DNA of 53,462 bases from Chlorobiota bacterium (GCA_013151015.1 JAADJA010000049.1:1-53462), one strand, 5' to 3'; counted from the first letter of the stretch, positions 15,464-25,077 are shown. Notes: a model not told the origin generated them from the sequence alone. Translations and numbers: made by a program.

Positions 15464-17599
15464 CTAATAAACCGGCTTCACTCCCAAATTGTACATGATA
15501 AAAGACCACTCATCGGCGTATTCCTCGATTACCTTGGAAGTGGGTTTTCCGCCTCCATGCCCCGCTTTGGTATCGATGCGGATCAAAACGGGGTTTTCGC
15601 CTTTGTTGGTTTCCTGTAAAGTTGTGGCAAATTTAAAAGAATGGGCCGGGACCACACGATCATCATGGTCTGCGGTTGAAACCATTGTTGCGGGATAGGA
15701 AGTCCCCGCTTTCAGGTTGTGCAACGGTGAATATCCCAAAAGGTACTCGAACATCTCTTTGCTGTCTTCGCTGGTCCCATAATCCGAGGCCCAGGCCCAC
15801 CCAATGGTAAATTTGTGGTAACGCAACATATCCATCACGCCCACGGCAGGCATGGCCACTTTAAAAAGCTCGGGCCGCTGGGTCATGCACGCGCCAACCA
15901 GCAGGCCTCCATTGGAACCTCCCGCAATCGCAAGTTTTTCTGATGATGTATATCCTTCCTTTATCAGGAATTCGGCCGCAGCAATAAAATCATCGAACAC
16001 ATTTTGCTTTTTCATTTTCGTCCCTGCAAGGTGCCATTCCTCGCCATATTCTCCCCCACCGCGCAAATTGGGAATGGCAAGAACAAATCCATTCTCGAGC
16101 AGGACAAGCCTTGTCAAGCTAAAACTTGGGGTTAGGCTAATGTTAAAGCCGCCATAACCATAAAGATAAGTTGGGTTATTGCCATCCATCCTGATCCCTT
16201 TTTTGTGGATAATGAACATAGGGATTTTTGTGCCGTCCTTGCTTTTATAAAAAACCTGATTTGTTTCGAAAGCTTCTGCATCAAAATCAATTTCGGGACT
16301 GCGATAAACCTCCGATTTCTTTGTTTCCATATCGAACTTATAAATAGTGGCTGGAAACGTAAATGAGGTAAAAGAGTAAAAAGCGATATTATCTTCTTTC
16401 TTTCCCCTCATCCCCGACATACTGCCGATTCCTGGCAATGGGAGCTCTTCGACAAACTTCCCGCCCATATCATAAATAAAAGCTTTACTGCTCACGTCTT
16501 TCATGTAATTGGCCACGATTTTTCCGCCGATAAGTGAAATAGATTGGAGCACTTCATTTTTTTCAGGGATAATTGTTTCCCATTTCTTAACATCTGGCTT
16601 CCCTGGGTCGATCATCACAAGCTTCCATTTAGGTGCATGGTCGTTTGTCATCACCAGCAGTTTATCCCCGATATTATCAATCACATTATATTCATAATCG
16701 AATCCCGGGGCAATCAATTTAAAAGGCTTGTCTTTTTCGGAAACTTTTTTAACGGATAGGGCATTCCCGCTTGTACTCTCCGTTTCGGAAAGGATGAGGA
16801 AGGATTCATCCTCGGTTGTCCCCACATGATAATTGCGCAAAGGTTGGTCGATGCTTTCATGGATCAACTGGTCCCTATCCTGAGGGTCGCCCACATTGTG
16901 AAAATAAACTTTATGAAATTCGTTTTTCCCTGACAGGGCCTCCCCTTCCCCGGGTTTGTCATATCGGCTGTAATAAAAACCATGGCCTTCCCACGACATA
17001 CCTGAAAATTTTACCCATTCCAAATGGTCGCTTAAGGTTTTTTTCGTTTTCACATCCATTACGAACACCTCGTTCCAATCAGATCCCGAACGGGAAATGC
17101 TATATGCAAAATACTTTCCGTCCTTGGAAACAGAATATCCTGCCAAGGCAACCGTCCCATCTTCCGATAGGGCGTTGGGATCGAGAAACACTTCGGGTTT
17201 CCCATCCAAACCCTCCTGGATATAAAGTACATATTGGTTTTGCATTCCATCGTTCTTAAAAAAGAAATAATAATCCCCACGCTTAAACGGAATGCCGTAT
17301 TTTGGGTAATCCCATATTTCCTTTAAGCGCTCCTCGATCTTTTCACGAAAAGGGATTCTCGACAGGTAATCGAATGTAACTGCATTTTCGGCTTCCACCC
17401 ATGCAGCGGTTTCTTCTGAATTATCATCTTCCAACCAACGATAAGGGTCGGGCACTTCTGTCCCAAAATAAACATCCACGGTGTCAACTTTATGTGCAAC
17501 GGGATAGGGTTTATGTGTAATTCGATTTTGTTTTTGGCTATAAACTGTCATTATTTCAAATGCCATTAAAATAAATAAATAACTTGTTTTTTTCATCAC
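15464..17599 (-). CDS. Prolyl oligopeptidase (S9A), exported
   Basis: A 711-residue serine peptidase with a signal-like N-terminus (MMKKTSYLFILMAFEIM...YSQ). It has the N-terminal signature YPVAHKVDTVDVYFG...PDPYRWLEDD, a seven-bladed propeller in the middle, and a C-terminal alpha/beta hydrolase. The catalytic triad is visible: Ser in GGSNGGLL, Asp in DHDDRVVP and His in KAGHGGGK. LRGGGEYGEEWH is the typical oxyanion-side loop. It would cut short proline-containing peptides, probably in the periplasm. It stands alone on the minus strand. Confidence 0.92.
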   Translation of the reverse strand: MMKKTSYLFILMAFEIMTVYSQKQNRITHKPYPVAHKVDTVDVYFGTEVPDPYRWLEDDNSEETAAWVEAENAVTFDYLSRIPFREKIEERLKEIWDYPKYGIPFKRGDYYFFFKNDGMQNQYVLYIQEGLDGKPEVFLDPNALSEDGTVALAGYSVSKDGKYFAYSISRSGSDWNEVFVMDVKTKKTLSDHLEWVKFSGMSWEGHGFYYSRYDKPGEGEALSGKNEFHKVYFHNVGDPQDRDQLIHESIDQPLRNYHVGTTEDESFLILSETESTSGNALSVKKVSEKDKPFKLIAPGFDYEYNVIDNIGDKLLVMTNDHAPKWKLVMIDPGKPDVKKWETIIPEKNEVLQSISLIGGKIVANYMKDVSSKAFIYDMGGKFVEELPLPGIGSMSGMRGKKEDNIAFYSFTSFTFPATIYKFDMETKKSEVYRSPEIDFDAEAFETNQVFYKSKDGTKIPMFIIHKKGIRMDGNNPTYLYGYGGFNISLTPSFSLTRLVLLENGFVLAIPNLRGGGEYGEEWHLAGTKMKKQNVFDDFIAAAEFLIKEGYTSSEKLAIAGGSNGGLLVGACMTQRPELFKVAMPAVGVMDMLRYHKFTIGWAWASDYGTSEDSKEMFEYLLGYSPLHNLKAGTSYPATMVSTADHDDRVVPAHSFKFATTLQETNKGENPVLIRIDTKAGHGGGKPTSKVIEEYADEWSFIMYNLGVKPVY

Positions 17600-17616
17600 A
17601 TGAATTTTTATAATTT

Positions 17617-17624
17617 TAATTTTG
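17617..17624 (+). promoter_or_regulatory. Bacteroidota -7 box upstream of the YD-like gene
   Basis: TAATTTTG matches TAnnTTTG, about 100 nt before the ATG at 17724. No TTG element lies 19-21 nt further upstream. Confidence 0.35.
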
Positions 17625-17723
17625 TGGCTAAATTAAACAAACAATTTATACCGGGGAAAATCATGTATGGAAATTCATATGGTTTGATTTCAACGGTTTT
17701 CATATTCAACGAAGTTTTTTACA

Positions 17724-18623
17724 ATGGACAAAAAATTAAAATCAACAAAAGTAAGCAAGTACGATTTTTCGGGCGAGGGGCAATTTCCTGAACAATTAAA
17801 AGGGGAAGGCATCAGGCACAGCAAAACAGAATTTGACGAAAAGGGCAATACCACCCTTGAAGTTAGGTACGATGATGATGGCAGGTTTGAATCAAAGGAA
17901 ACAAAAGAGTTTGACAAGGAAGGCCATTTGATCGAAGAGAAAAATTATATCTCCGAAAGGGAAATAGCCGATCATAAAACCTATGAATTGGACGACAAAG
18001 GCAAAGTGTTAAAGGCATTCAAACATTATCAGGACGATTCAAAAGACACGATCAATTATGAATATGATGCCGATGGAAACCTGGTTGCGAGAACCACAAT
18101 AGATTCATATGACGAGGAAGAGTCGTGCGAGACGGCCCAGTATGAAAACGGGAAAGTCGTCAGGACGGAATTGATTGAATACGATGAATTGATGAAATGG
18201 GAATCCTTTGAACTCGACAAGGAAGGGAAGATACTTGTGCACAAAATCTGGCAACAGGATGAACAGGAAGTTACTTTTAAAAACTCTTATGATGAAAGGG
18301 GCAACCTCATAAAAACACTTGTTTACAACGAAAAAAACGAGCTGACCGGTAAATCGCTTTACAGTTACAATGCAGATAACCAAATGCAATCCATTGAGGA
18401 GGAAACGCCCTACGGTTCAACTTCCACAAAAATCACCCGCGACAAAAACGGAAATGCCATCGAACAAACCGAATACAATGCCAAGGGGGAAATCAACAAC
18501 TCGGTCCAACGGAAATTCAATGAAAACAATGATGTTGTCGAGACGAAGGTTTTCATCAATATGCAAGGCCGCGATGTTGACCAGTATTATGTTTTGAAAT
18601 ATGAACATGAGTACTTTGATTAA
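17724..18623 (+). CDS. Cytosolic YD-like repeat protein
   Basis: A 299-residue, highly charged protein with no signal peptide. It is made of about 12 strands of the form 'Y-(D/E)-x-x-G-(N/K)-x-(L/V/I)', for example EYDADGNLVART, SYDERGNLIKTL, TRDKNGNAIEQT and YNAKGEINNS. These resemble YD/RHS or YwqK-like beta repeats. Unlike Rhs proteins it has no toxin tip or secretion domain, and unlike YwqK antitoxins it is acidic throughout. It may form a solenoid or act as an intracellular binding protein. Its function is not recognised. It precedes the aromatic island by about 260 bp. Confidence 0.65.
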   Translation: MDKKLKSTKVSKYDFSGEGQFPEQLKGEGIRHSKTEFDEKGNTTLEVRYDDDGRFESKETKEFDKEGHLIEEKNYISEREIADHKTYELDDKGKVLKAFKHYQDDSKDTINYEYDADGNLVARTTIDSYDEEESCETAQYENGKVVRTELIEYDELMKWESFELDKEGKILVHKIWQQDEQEVTFKNSYDERGNLIKTLVYNEKNELTGKSLYSYNADNQMQSIEEETPYGSTSTKITRDKNGNAIEQTEYNAKGEINNSVQRKFNENNDVVETKVFINMQGRDVDQYYVLKYEHEYFD

Positions 18624-18834
18624 CTAACCCAAAACTTATAAAGCTTGGACATCACTTGTAAGAAACCTCACAAAACCAATTATTGTTGTCTGCTTTGTTC
18701 CATTAAAACTTGCCTGAATTATTCTAATGAGTGTATCGGCCATGTGCAACAAGAGAATGGAGGCTTTGGTTTTTATTGGCCCTGAAAAACCAATAGTCGA
18801 TTTATTGCCTTCTGCTATTTGTCATATAACAGGA

Positions 18835-18866
18835 TTGAACATCTCTTAAAATTATTTCTACTTTTG
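18835..18866 (+). promoter_or_regulatory. Promoter of the 4-hydroxybenzoyl-CoA reductase operon
   Basis: TTG at 18835-18837 and TACTTTTG at 18859-18866 form a -33/-7 pair with 21 nt spacing, matching the Bacteroidota consensus. The box ends 17 nt before the ATG at 18884. It would drive the hcr genes and probably the downstream dehydrogenase and thiolase. No inverted repeat suggesting an operator was identified around it. Confidence 0.6.
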
Positions 18867-18883
18867 TCGAAATAAAACATTTA

Positions 18884-21649
18884 ATGAGGGAAATCAGCTT
18901 TAAGGTAAATGGCAGACCATATAAAATCCATGTCGAGGAGCGCATAAGCCTTGCAAAATTATTGCGCGAGGAGCTTCACCTTACCGGTACAAAAATCGGC
19001 TGCGAACAAGGGACTTGTGGAGCATGTACCGTTTTATTGGACGACAAGCCGGTTTTAAGCTGTATTATGCCCGCCATAAAATGCCACAACAAAAGCATTA
19101 CAACAATTGAAGGCTTATCCAATAAAAATAAATTGGATATCATTCAGGAGAAGTTTGTCGAAAAAGGGGCCATACAATGTGGTTTTTGCACGCCCGGAAT
19201 GGTTTTGACATCTTATGCCCTGTTAAAAGAAAACCCGAATCCAACAAAAGAAGAAATCCAGGAAGCCCTTTCAGGTAATTTATGCCGGTGCACCGGATAT
19301 AAAAAGATTATCGAAGCAGTTAGTTCCTGTACCGAAAGCCCCGTAAACAAAATAATCACAAACAAAAGCAAATACCAAACTGTTGGCAAACCAGCACCAT
19401 ACATTGAGGCTGTGAAAAAGGTCAATGGGACTGCTGATTATGCAGATGACATATATATAAAAAACGCATTGCATTGCCGCTTTCTGAGGGCCACTTTCGC
19501 CCATGCGACAATTGAATCAATTGATACATCAGAGGCAGAAAGTATTACGGGCGTCCAAAAAATCATAACGGGCCGGGATATTACAAACAAATTTGGGGTG
19601 CTGCCAATTTCCGAAGATGAAACGGCCATGGCCGTGGAAAAGACAAGGTACATTGGTGAGGCTGTTGCCGCTGTTGCCGCTGATACTGCCGAAATTGCCA
19701 AAGAGGCAATCAAAAAAATAAAAGTAAAGTACAAACCCTTAAAAGAATACTTCGACCCAGAAGATTCAATTAACGACATTGGTGAAAACGAAAAAATACA
19801 TGCCCATTGCAAATTCAACAACAATATCCACAAAAAATCGGAATTGCGTTTTGGCGACCAAAAGCAAGGATATGATGATTCATTTTACAAATGCGAAAAC
19901 GATTTCGAATTCAATGGTGTAAACCACGGTTTTACCGAACCACATGCCGCCGCAGCATATTGGGACGAAAATGGTTTGACCGTTGTATCAGCTACCCAGG
20001 TTCCCCATTATTTACACCGGGCACTTGCCAAAGTACTCGAGCTTCCCCTTAACCGGATCAGGGTAATAAAACCATATTTGGGAAGTGGCTTTGGCGGAAA
20101 AAGCGATCCCTTCCCACACGAAATCACCATAGCTTATCTTGCAAAGGAACTTGGGACTCCAATTCGGACAGTTCTGTCAAGAGAGGAAGTGTTTTTGACA
20201 AATCATGGTCGGCACCCCACAAAAATAAAAATGAAAGTAGGGATGGGCAAAGATTTGAAACTAAAGGTTATTGATGCCGATATTATTATTGATGGCGGTG
20301 CTTATGGTAGTTTTGGTGTGGTTACAAGTTACTATAATGGGGTTTTATTGCAAGGCCCGTACAAGGTTGACAATTTTGGGTTCAGGACCAGAAGGGTTTA
20401 CACCAACAAACCACAATGTGGTGCCATGCGGGGCCACGGAGCTGTTAACCCGCGCTATGCCATGGAAACGGCAATTGACATATTGGCCCATCAGGCGAAA
20501 AAGGATCCCTGTGAAATCAGGTTATTGAATTATTTAAGCTCAAATACCCTTACGGTGGGACAATACCGGATTACCTCAAACGGAAGTGCTGATGCCCTTA
20601 AAGCTGTTATGGGGAAATCAAACTGGGAAAACAAGTTCGGAAAACTCCCCTATGGCCATGGGATTGGAGTGGCATCGGGTTTTTTTATAAGCGGTAGTGC
20701 CTTGCCCATCCATTGGAATGAATACCCACAATCAGTAGTCCACCTAAAAGTTGACTTCGACGGAAGGGTAGTTGTTTCGTCAGGGGCAAGTGATATGGGA
20801 CAAGGTAGTGACACAATGCTGGCAATAATTGTTGCCGAAGTCCTGGGGCTAACTACCGAAAACATATATGTGCACGTTGCCGACACATTGCTTACCCCGG
20901 TTGATCTCGGGAGCTATTCGAGCAGGGTAACTTTCATGGCCGGCAACGCAGCAAAACATGCTGCCGAAAACCTCAGGAAACTGATTGCCGGTTCAATTAC
21001 AAAAAAATTCGATGTTTCACCAACTGAACTGAACTTTGAAAACGAAAAGGTTTTTTCCAATGACAAATCCGTTGACCTGAGTTGGTTCGAAGCCATTGAG
21101 CTTGCCACCCGGAAAATAGGTTCCTTAACGGTAAGCGGCCATTACAACTCACCAAAACTGGGCGGTACGTTTAAAGGAGCCGGAGCCGGACTCAGCCCCT
21201 CCTACTCTTTCGGTAGTGTAATTGTGGAAGTAAAGGTAAATACACAGAGCGGTTTCGTGGAAATTGTTGATATTTGGGGAGCCCACGACTGTGGTATGGC
21301 AATCAACCCGCTTGCAGTTGAAGGGCAGCTCGAGGGATCGTGGCACATGGGTTTGGGCCAGGCAATGAGCGAAGAAATGAAATACCATAAAGGCCTTTTG
21401 TTGAACAGCAATTTCCTGGATTACAAAATCCCCACAAGCCTTGATACACCGGACATTGACACAACAATAATTGAAAGCAACGACCCTGAAGGCCCGTTTG
21501 GGGCCAAAGAAACCGGCGAGGGGGCTTTGCACCCTGTTATTCCCGCAATCGGTAATGCGATATTCGATGCCATTGGCAAAAGGATCAAATCATTGCCCAT
21601 AACACCCGATAAAGTTATGAAGGCCTTATCAGAAAACCAATATCAATAA
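18884..21649 (+). CDS. 4-hydroxybenzoyl-CoA reductase, fused [2Fe-2S] and molybdenum subunits
   Basis: A 921-residue xanthine-oxidase-family protein. Residues 1-150 are the [2Fe-2S] module: Cys40, 45, 48 and 60 for the plant-type cluster and Cys99, 102, 134 and 136 (CGFC...CRC) for the second. Residues from about 165 are the molybdopterin-cytosine module, with GSGFGGK, RGHGAVNPRYAMET, DMGQGSD and the catalytic Glu in GAKETGEGALHP. In Thauera these are two polypeptides (HcrC, HcrA); here they are fused without an FAD domain, as in Desulfovibrio aldehyde oxidoreductase. The next gene supplies the FAD subunit with the diagnostic extra cluster. The predicted reaction is removal of the para-hydroxyl of 4-hydroxybenzoyl-CoA using reduced ferredoxin. 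Another aryl or heterocyclic substrate is possible. Confidence 0.78.
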   Translation: MREISFKVNGRPYKIHVEERISLAKLLREELHLTGTKIGCEQGTCGACTVLLDDKPVLSCIMPAIKCHNKSITTIEGLSNKNKLDIIQEKFVEKGAIQCGFCTPGMVLTSYALLKENPNPTKEEIQEALSGNLCRCTGYKKIIEAVSSCTESPVNKIITNKSKYQTVGKPAPYIEAVKKVNGTADYADDIYIKNALHCRFLRATFAHATIESIDTSEAESITGVQKIITGRDITNKFGVLPISEDETAMAVEKTRYIGEAVAAVAADTAEIAKEAIKKIKVKYKPLKEYFDPEDSINDIGENEKIHAHCKFNNNIHKKSELRFGDQKQGYDDSFYKCENDFEFNGVNHGFTEPHAAAAYWDENGLTVVSATQVPHYLHRALAKVLELPLNRIRVIKPYLGSGFGGKSDPFPHEITIAYLAKELGTPIRTVLSREEVFLTNHGRHPTKIKMKVGMGKDLKLKVIDADIIIDGGAYGSFGVVTSYYNGVLLQGPYKVDNFGFRTRRVYTNKPQCGAMRGHGAVNPRYAMETAIDILAHQAKKDPCEIRLLNYLSSNTLTVGQYRITSNGSADALKAVMGKSNWENKFGKLPYGHGIGVASGFFISGSALPIHWNEYPQSVVHLKVDFDGRVVVSSGASDMGQGSDTMLAIIVAEVLGLTTENIYVHVADTLLTPVDLGSYSSRVTFMAGNAAKHAAENLRKLIAGSITKKFDVSPTELNFENEKVFSNDKSVDLSWFEAIELATRKIGSLTVSGHYNSPKLGGTFKGAGAGLSPSYSFGSVIVEVKVNTQSGFVEIVDIWGAHDCGMAINPLAVEGQLEGSWHMGLGQAMSEEMKYHKGLLLNSNFLDYKIPTSLDTPDIDTTIIESNDPEGPFGAKETGEGALHPVIPAIGNAIFDAIGKRIKSLPITPDKVMKALSENQYQ

Positions 21650-21663
21650 CGAACAGCACTAAA

Positions 21664-22605
21664 ATGGCCAATCCAGCAAATATGGAAAAATACTTTACGC
21701 CCAAGACTATTTTGGAAGCTGTTGAAATTGCAACGGACAATATTGGTTTTTTGTTTATTTCCGGTGGGACCGATATTATGCCAAACAAACAACAAGGCAA
21801 CCTTGAATTTACTTGCCTTATCGATTTAGGAAATATTCCTGAAATGCAATCCACAAAACTTGAAGGGGATAACTATGTAATAGGTGCTTCGGTTAAATTA
21901 TCTGAGATAATTGCTGATGGATATATCATTGAAAATTTCAAGGCCCTTGTTGATGCGGCAAAATCCGTTGCTTCGCCATTAATAAGAAACCAAGCGACAA
22001 TTGGAGGGAATATCCTATGTGAAAACAGGTGTGTTTTCTATAATCAATCTGAACTGTGGAGGGAAGCGGCAGGATATTGCCTTAAATGTGGTGGCGGCAT
22101 CTGCATTGCCACAGGAGGAAAGAAATCATGCCTTTCGAAATTTGTTTCCGATATGGCACCAGCGTTGATTTGCTTAAATGCCAAGGTTGTTTTGGTCGAT
22201 CAGGATTCTGAAAACACAATCCCCCTGGAAGAACTATATACCGGTGATGGCATTGATTCCAAGAAAATCAAAAACGGCACAATCCTAAAATCCATCCTTT
22301 TACCGATAAACCAAGGCATTAGGGCGTCTTTTAAAAAACTTCGGCAAAGAAAAGCACTGGAGTTCACTTCGCTTACGGTAGCGGTCTCGGTTGATAGCAG
22401 TGGCACAGTTATAATTGCCGCATCGGGTGTTGCACCAACTCCCCTTGTTGTGAAAGCATCAAAAACAGACCCATTCGATTCAATTTACAAAGAAGTGAAC
22501 AAGAAATCCAGGATAATCAACAACGATATTCTCGACCGCCAATACAGAAAATCGATGCTAAAGGTATATTTGCACGAATGCCTCAAAGAAATCGACATAC
22601 AATAA
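21664..22605 (+). CDS. hcrB: 4-hydroxybenzoyl-CoA reductase, FAD/[4Fe-4S] subunit
   Basis: A 313-residue FAD-binding protein of the CoxM/XdhB type: FAD loop ISGGTDIMPNKQQG (residues 33-46) and ATIGGNI (111-117). Directly after it is a Cys-rich insertion with Cys119, 123, 139, 142, 147 and 156. The FAD subunit of 4-hydroxybenzoyl-CoA reductase differs from other family members by an approximately 40-residue loop here that binds a [4Fe-4S] cluster and reverses electron flow toward the substrate. The Cys123-139-147-156 spacing fits that loop, which is the strongest argument for the substrate call. It follows the fused subunit by 14 nt and precedes glutaryl-CoA dehydrogenase by 24 nt, so all three are probably one transcript. 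Confidence 0.82.
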   Translation: MANPANMEKYFTPKTILEAVEIATDNIGFLFISGGTDIMPNKQQGNLEFTCLIDLGNIPEMQSTKLEGDNYVIGASVKLSEIIADGYIIENFKALVDAAKSVASPLIRNQATIGGNILCENRCVFYNQSELWREAAGYCLKCGGGICIATGGKKSCLSKFVSDMAPALICLNAKVVLVDQDSENTIPLEELYTGDGIDSKKIKNGTILKSILLPINQGIRASFKKLRQRKALEFTSLTVAVSVDSSGTVIIAASGVAPTPLVVKASKTDPFDSIYKEVNKKSRIINNDILDRQYRKSMLKVYLHECLKEIDIQ

Positions 22606-22629
22606 TGGCATAACTTAAACTGACAAAAT

Positions 22630-23808
22630 ATGGCAAGCATTCAATACAAACACCCCGACTATTTTAATGTCGATGATCTTTTTACGGATGAACACAAACT
22701 TATCAGGGATTCCATAAGGGATTGGGTTAACCGAAGGGTAAAACCAATAATAGACGAAGCTTGTCAGAAACATGAATTCCCTGCTTACCTGACCAAGGAA
22801 TTAGGGGAAATTGGCGCATTTGGCCCTTATATCCCCGAAAAGTATGGAGGTGCGGGATTAGACCAGATTTCTTATGGTTTGATAATGCAGGAACTAGAAA
22901 GGGGCGATTCGGCGGTACGCTCAGCGGCGTCCGTTCAATCATCTTTGGTAATGTACCCGATTTTCAAGTTCGGTTCAGAAGAACAAAGGTTAAAATACCT
23001 GCCCCTGTTGGCATCCGGTGAAAAAGTTGGTGCTTTTGGATTAACGGAACCCAATCACGGCTCAGATCCGGGCGGCATGAAAACAAAATTTATCGATAAA
23101 GGTGACCATTTTCTTTTGAACGGGGCAAAAATGTGGATAACCAATGCCTCAAATGCCGATGTTTGCGTTGTTTGGGCAAAAGATGAAAAAGGTGTCGTAA
23201 AAGGATTGATCGTTGAAAAAGGGATGCCGGGTTTTACCGCTCCTGAAACCCATAACAAATGGTCGTTGAGGGCATCAATTACAGGTGAACTTGTTTTTGA
23301 CAATGTAAAAGTCCCCAAAGAAAACCTGCTGCCCGGGGTCAAAGGATTAAAAGGGCCTTTAATGTGCCTGAATTCGGCACGTTATGGAATTGCCTGGGGG
23401 GTTATCGGGGCAGCATGTGATTGTTATGATGCAGCCTTAAGATACTCCCTCGAACGAAAACAATTCAACAAACCCATTGGTGGCTTTCAACTGACCCAGA
23501 AAAAGCTGGCCGAGATATTGACCGAAATAACAAAGGCACAACTACTTGCATGGCGGCTTGGGACATTGAGGAACAATGACAAGGCAACACCCGCTCAAAT
23601 CTCAATGGCAAAAAGGAACAATGTGGAAATGGCCTTGAAAATCGCGAGGGATTCAAGGCAGATATTAGGGGCAATGGGGATAACCGGGGATTTCCCAATG
23701 ATGAGGCACATGATGAACCTGGAATCAGTAATTACCTATGAAGGGACGCACGACATACATCTACTAATCACAGGAATGGATATAACAGGGATAAATGCGT
23801 TTCTGTAA
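22630..23808 (+). CDS. Glutaryl-CoA dehydrogenase
   Basis: A 392-residue acyl-CoA dehydrogenase. Its C-terminus, TYEGTHDIHLLITGMDITG, is the glutaryl-CoA dehydrogenase version of the family ending, with catalytic Glu371. The flavin segments FGLTEPNHGSDPGGM and MWITNAS are intact. The substrate-side segment ERGDSAVRSAASVQSSLVM matches GCDH, including the Arg that holds the distal carboxylate, but with Val where many decarboxylating enzymes have Tyr. It would convert glutaryl-CoA to crotonyl-CoA, or to glutaconyl-CoA if non-decarboxylating. This is the step after thiolysis of 3-oxopimelyl-CoA in anaerobic benzoate breakdown. No ETF genes are adjacent to accept its electrons. Confidence 0.88.
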   Translation: MASIQYKHPDYFNVDDLFTDEHKLIRDSIRDWVNRRVKPIIDEACQKHEFPAYLTKELGEIGAFGPYIPEKYGGAGLDQISYGLIMQELERGDSAVRSAASVQSSLVMYPIFKFGSEEQRLKYLPLLASGEKVGAFGLTEPNHGSDPGGMKTKFIDKGDHFLLNGAKMWITNASNADVCVVWAKDEKGVVKGLIVEKGMPGFTAPETHNKWSLRASITGELVFDNVKVPKENLLPGVKGLKGPLMCLNSARYGIAWGVIGAACDCYDAALRYSLERKQFNKPIGGFQLTQKKLAEILTEITKAQLLAWRLGTLRNNDKATPAQISMAKRNNVEMALKIARDSRQILGAMGITGDFPMMRHMMNLESVITYEGTHDIHLLITGMDITGINAFL

Positions 23809-23826
23809 ACCGTTAAACCACAACCT

Positions 23827-25029
23827 ATGAAAAAAGCCTATGTCATAGATGCACTTCGCACCCCGATTGGAAAATATGGAGGCTCGTTAAGTAATATCCG
23901 ACCTGATGACCTTGCTGCATTGGTAATAAAAAAATTAATCGACAGAAACCCTGAAATCCCTATTGACAAAATCGAGGATGTAATTTTGGGCTGTGCAAAC
24001 CAGGCCGGTGAAGATAACAGGAACGTTGCCCGAATGGCGTCATTGCTGGCCGGGCTCCCAGTAGAAACCGCAGGGGTAACGATAAACAGGCTCTGCGCTT
24101 CGGGAATGCAGGCCGTTATTGATGCAACAAGGGCAGTAAAGCTCGGCGAAGGGGATGTTTTTATTGCCGGTGGAACGGAAAGCATGTCTCGTGCACCTTG
24201 GGTAATTGCTAAAAGCGAAACACAATTCGGGCGCAATCCCCAAATCTTTGATTCAACAATTGGATGGCGCTTCACGAATAAAAAGCTTACAGAAAAACAT
24301 TTCCCGTATTCTATGGGCGAAACTGCCGAAAACATTGCAACGAAATATAACATCGGCAGAAAGGAACAAGATGAATTTGCCTTTGCATCCCAAAAAAAAT
24401 ATAAAAATGCCTTTGAACAAGGAAAATTCAATAATGAAATAACACCTGTATCAGTTCCTCAACGAAAAAAAGACCCATTGGTTATCGATCGCGACGAACA
24501 CCCAAGGCCTGACGTTAGCCTTGAAGCACTTTCAGAACTCAAACCTGCGTTTATTAAGGGTGGGACAGTTACGGCCGGAAGCTCATCAGGAATAAATGAC
24601 GGTGCCGCTGCCTTAATCATAGTTTCGGAAGACGTTGTGAAGCAATACAATTTAAGGCCCTTGGCAAAAATCATTTCATCTGCGGTCGCCGGTGTCGATC
24701 CATCCTTTATGGGAATCGGGCCTGTTCCCGCAACACGCAAAGCTTTAAAAAGGGCCGGGTTAGAAACAAACGATATTGACCTTATCGAACTCAACGAAGC
24801 GTTCTCATCGCAATCAATTGCCTGTATCAGGGAGCTGAACCTTAATGAAGAAATAGTAAATGTTAACGGAGGGGCTATTGCATTGGGCCATCCTTTGGGT
24901 TGTACCGGTGCAAGGATAATAACCACTCTGGTCCACGAAATGTCGCGCCGGGAAAATTGCCGCTACGGCCTTGCCACACTTTGTGTTGGGGTCGGCCAGG
25001 GCACTGCCATGATTTTCGAAAAAGTGTAA
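23827..25029 (+). CDS. Acyl-CoA thiolase (PcaF/AtoB type)
   Basis: A 400-residue type II thiolase with all catalytic elements: Cys90 in NRLCASGMQA, NEAFSSQ, the His in GGAIALGHPLGCTGAR and the second Cys in LCVGVGQGTA. TESMSRAPWV is typical of the beta-ketoadipyl/acetoacetyl-CoA branch. It lies 18 nt after glutaryl-CoA dehydrogenase, so a natural job is splitting acetoacetyl-CoA made from crotonyl-CoA. It could also act on 3-oxopimelyl-CoA. The second, divergent thiolase at 38776 is probably specialised for one of the two. Confidence 0.88.
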   Translation: MKKAYVIDALRTPIGKYGGSLSNIRPDDLAALVIKKLIDRNPEIPIDKIEDVILGCANQAGEDNRNVARMASLLAGLPVETAGVTINRLCASGMQAVIDATRAVKLGEGDVFIAGGTESMSRAPWVIAKSETQFGRNPQIFDSTIGWRFTNKKLTEKHFPYSMGETAENIATKYNIGRKEQDEFAFASQKKYKNAFEQGKFNNEITPVSVPQRKKDPLVIDRDEHPRPDVSLEALSELKPAFIKGGTVTAGSSSGINDGAAALIIVSEDVVKQYNLRPLAKIISSAVAGVDPSFMGIGPVPATRKALKRAGLETNDIDLIELNEAFSSQSIACIRELNLNEEIVNVNGGAIALGHPLGCTGARIITTLVHEMSRRENCRYGLATLCVGVGQGTAMIFEKV

Positions 25030-25041
25030 AACCCTTGTTCA

Positions 25042-25077
25042 TTCTATTTATTTCTTGAAAGTAAAGAATTAATAGAA
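25042..25077. terminator. AT-rich hairpin between convergent genes
   Basis: TTCTATT at 25042-25048 pairs with AATAGAA at 25071-25077, with a partly matched inner stem between them. It is placed between the thiolase stop and the stop of the opposing SDR, so it could terminate both transcripts. The stem is weak. Confidence 0.35.

Noticed and set aside
18727-18849. 40-codon plus-strand frame starting MSVSAMCNKRM before the hcr operon
   Set aside because: It overlaps the -33 promoter element, has no recognisable family or promoter of its own, and is within chance length.
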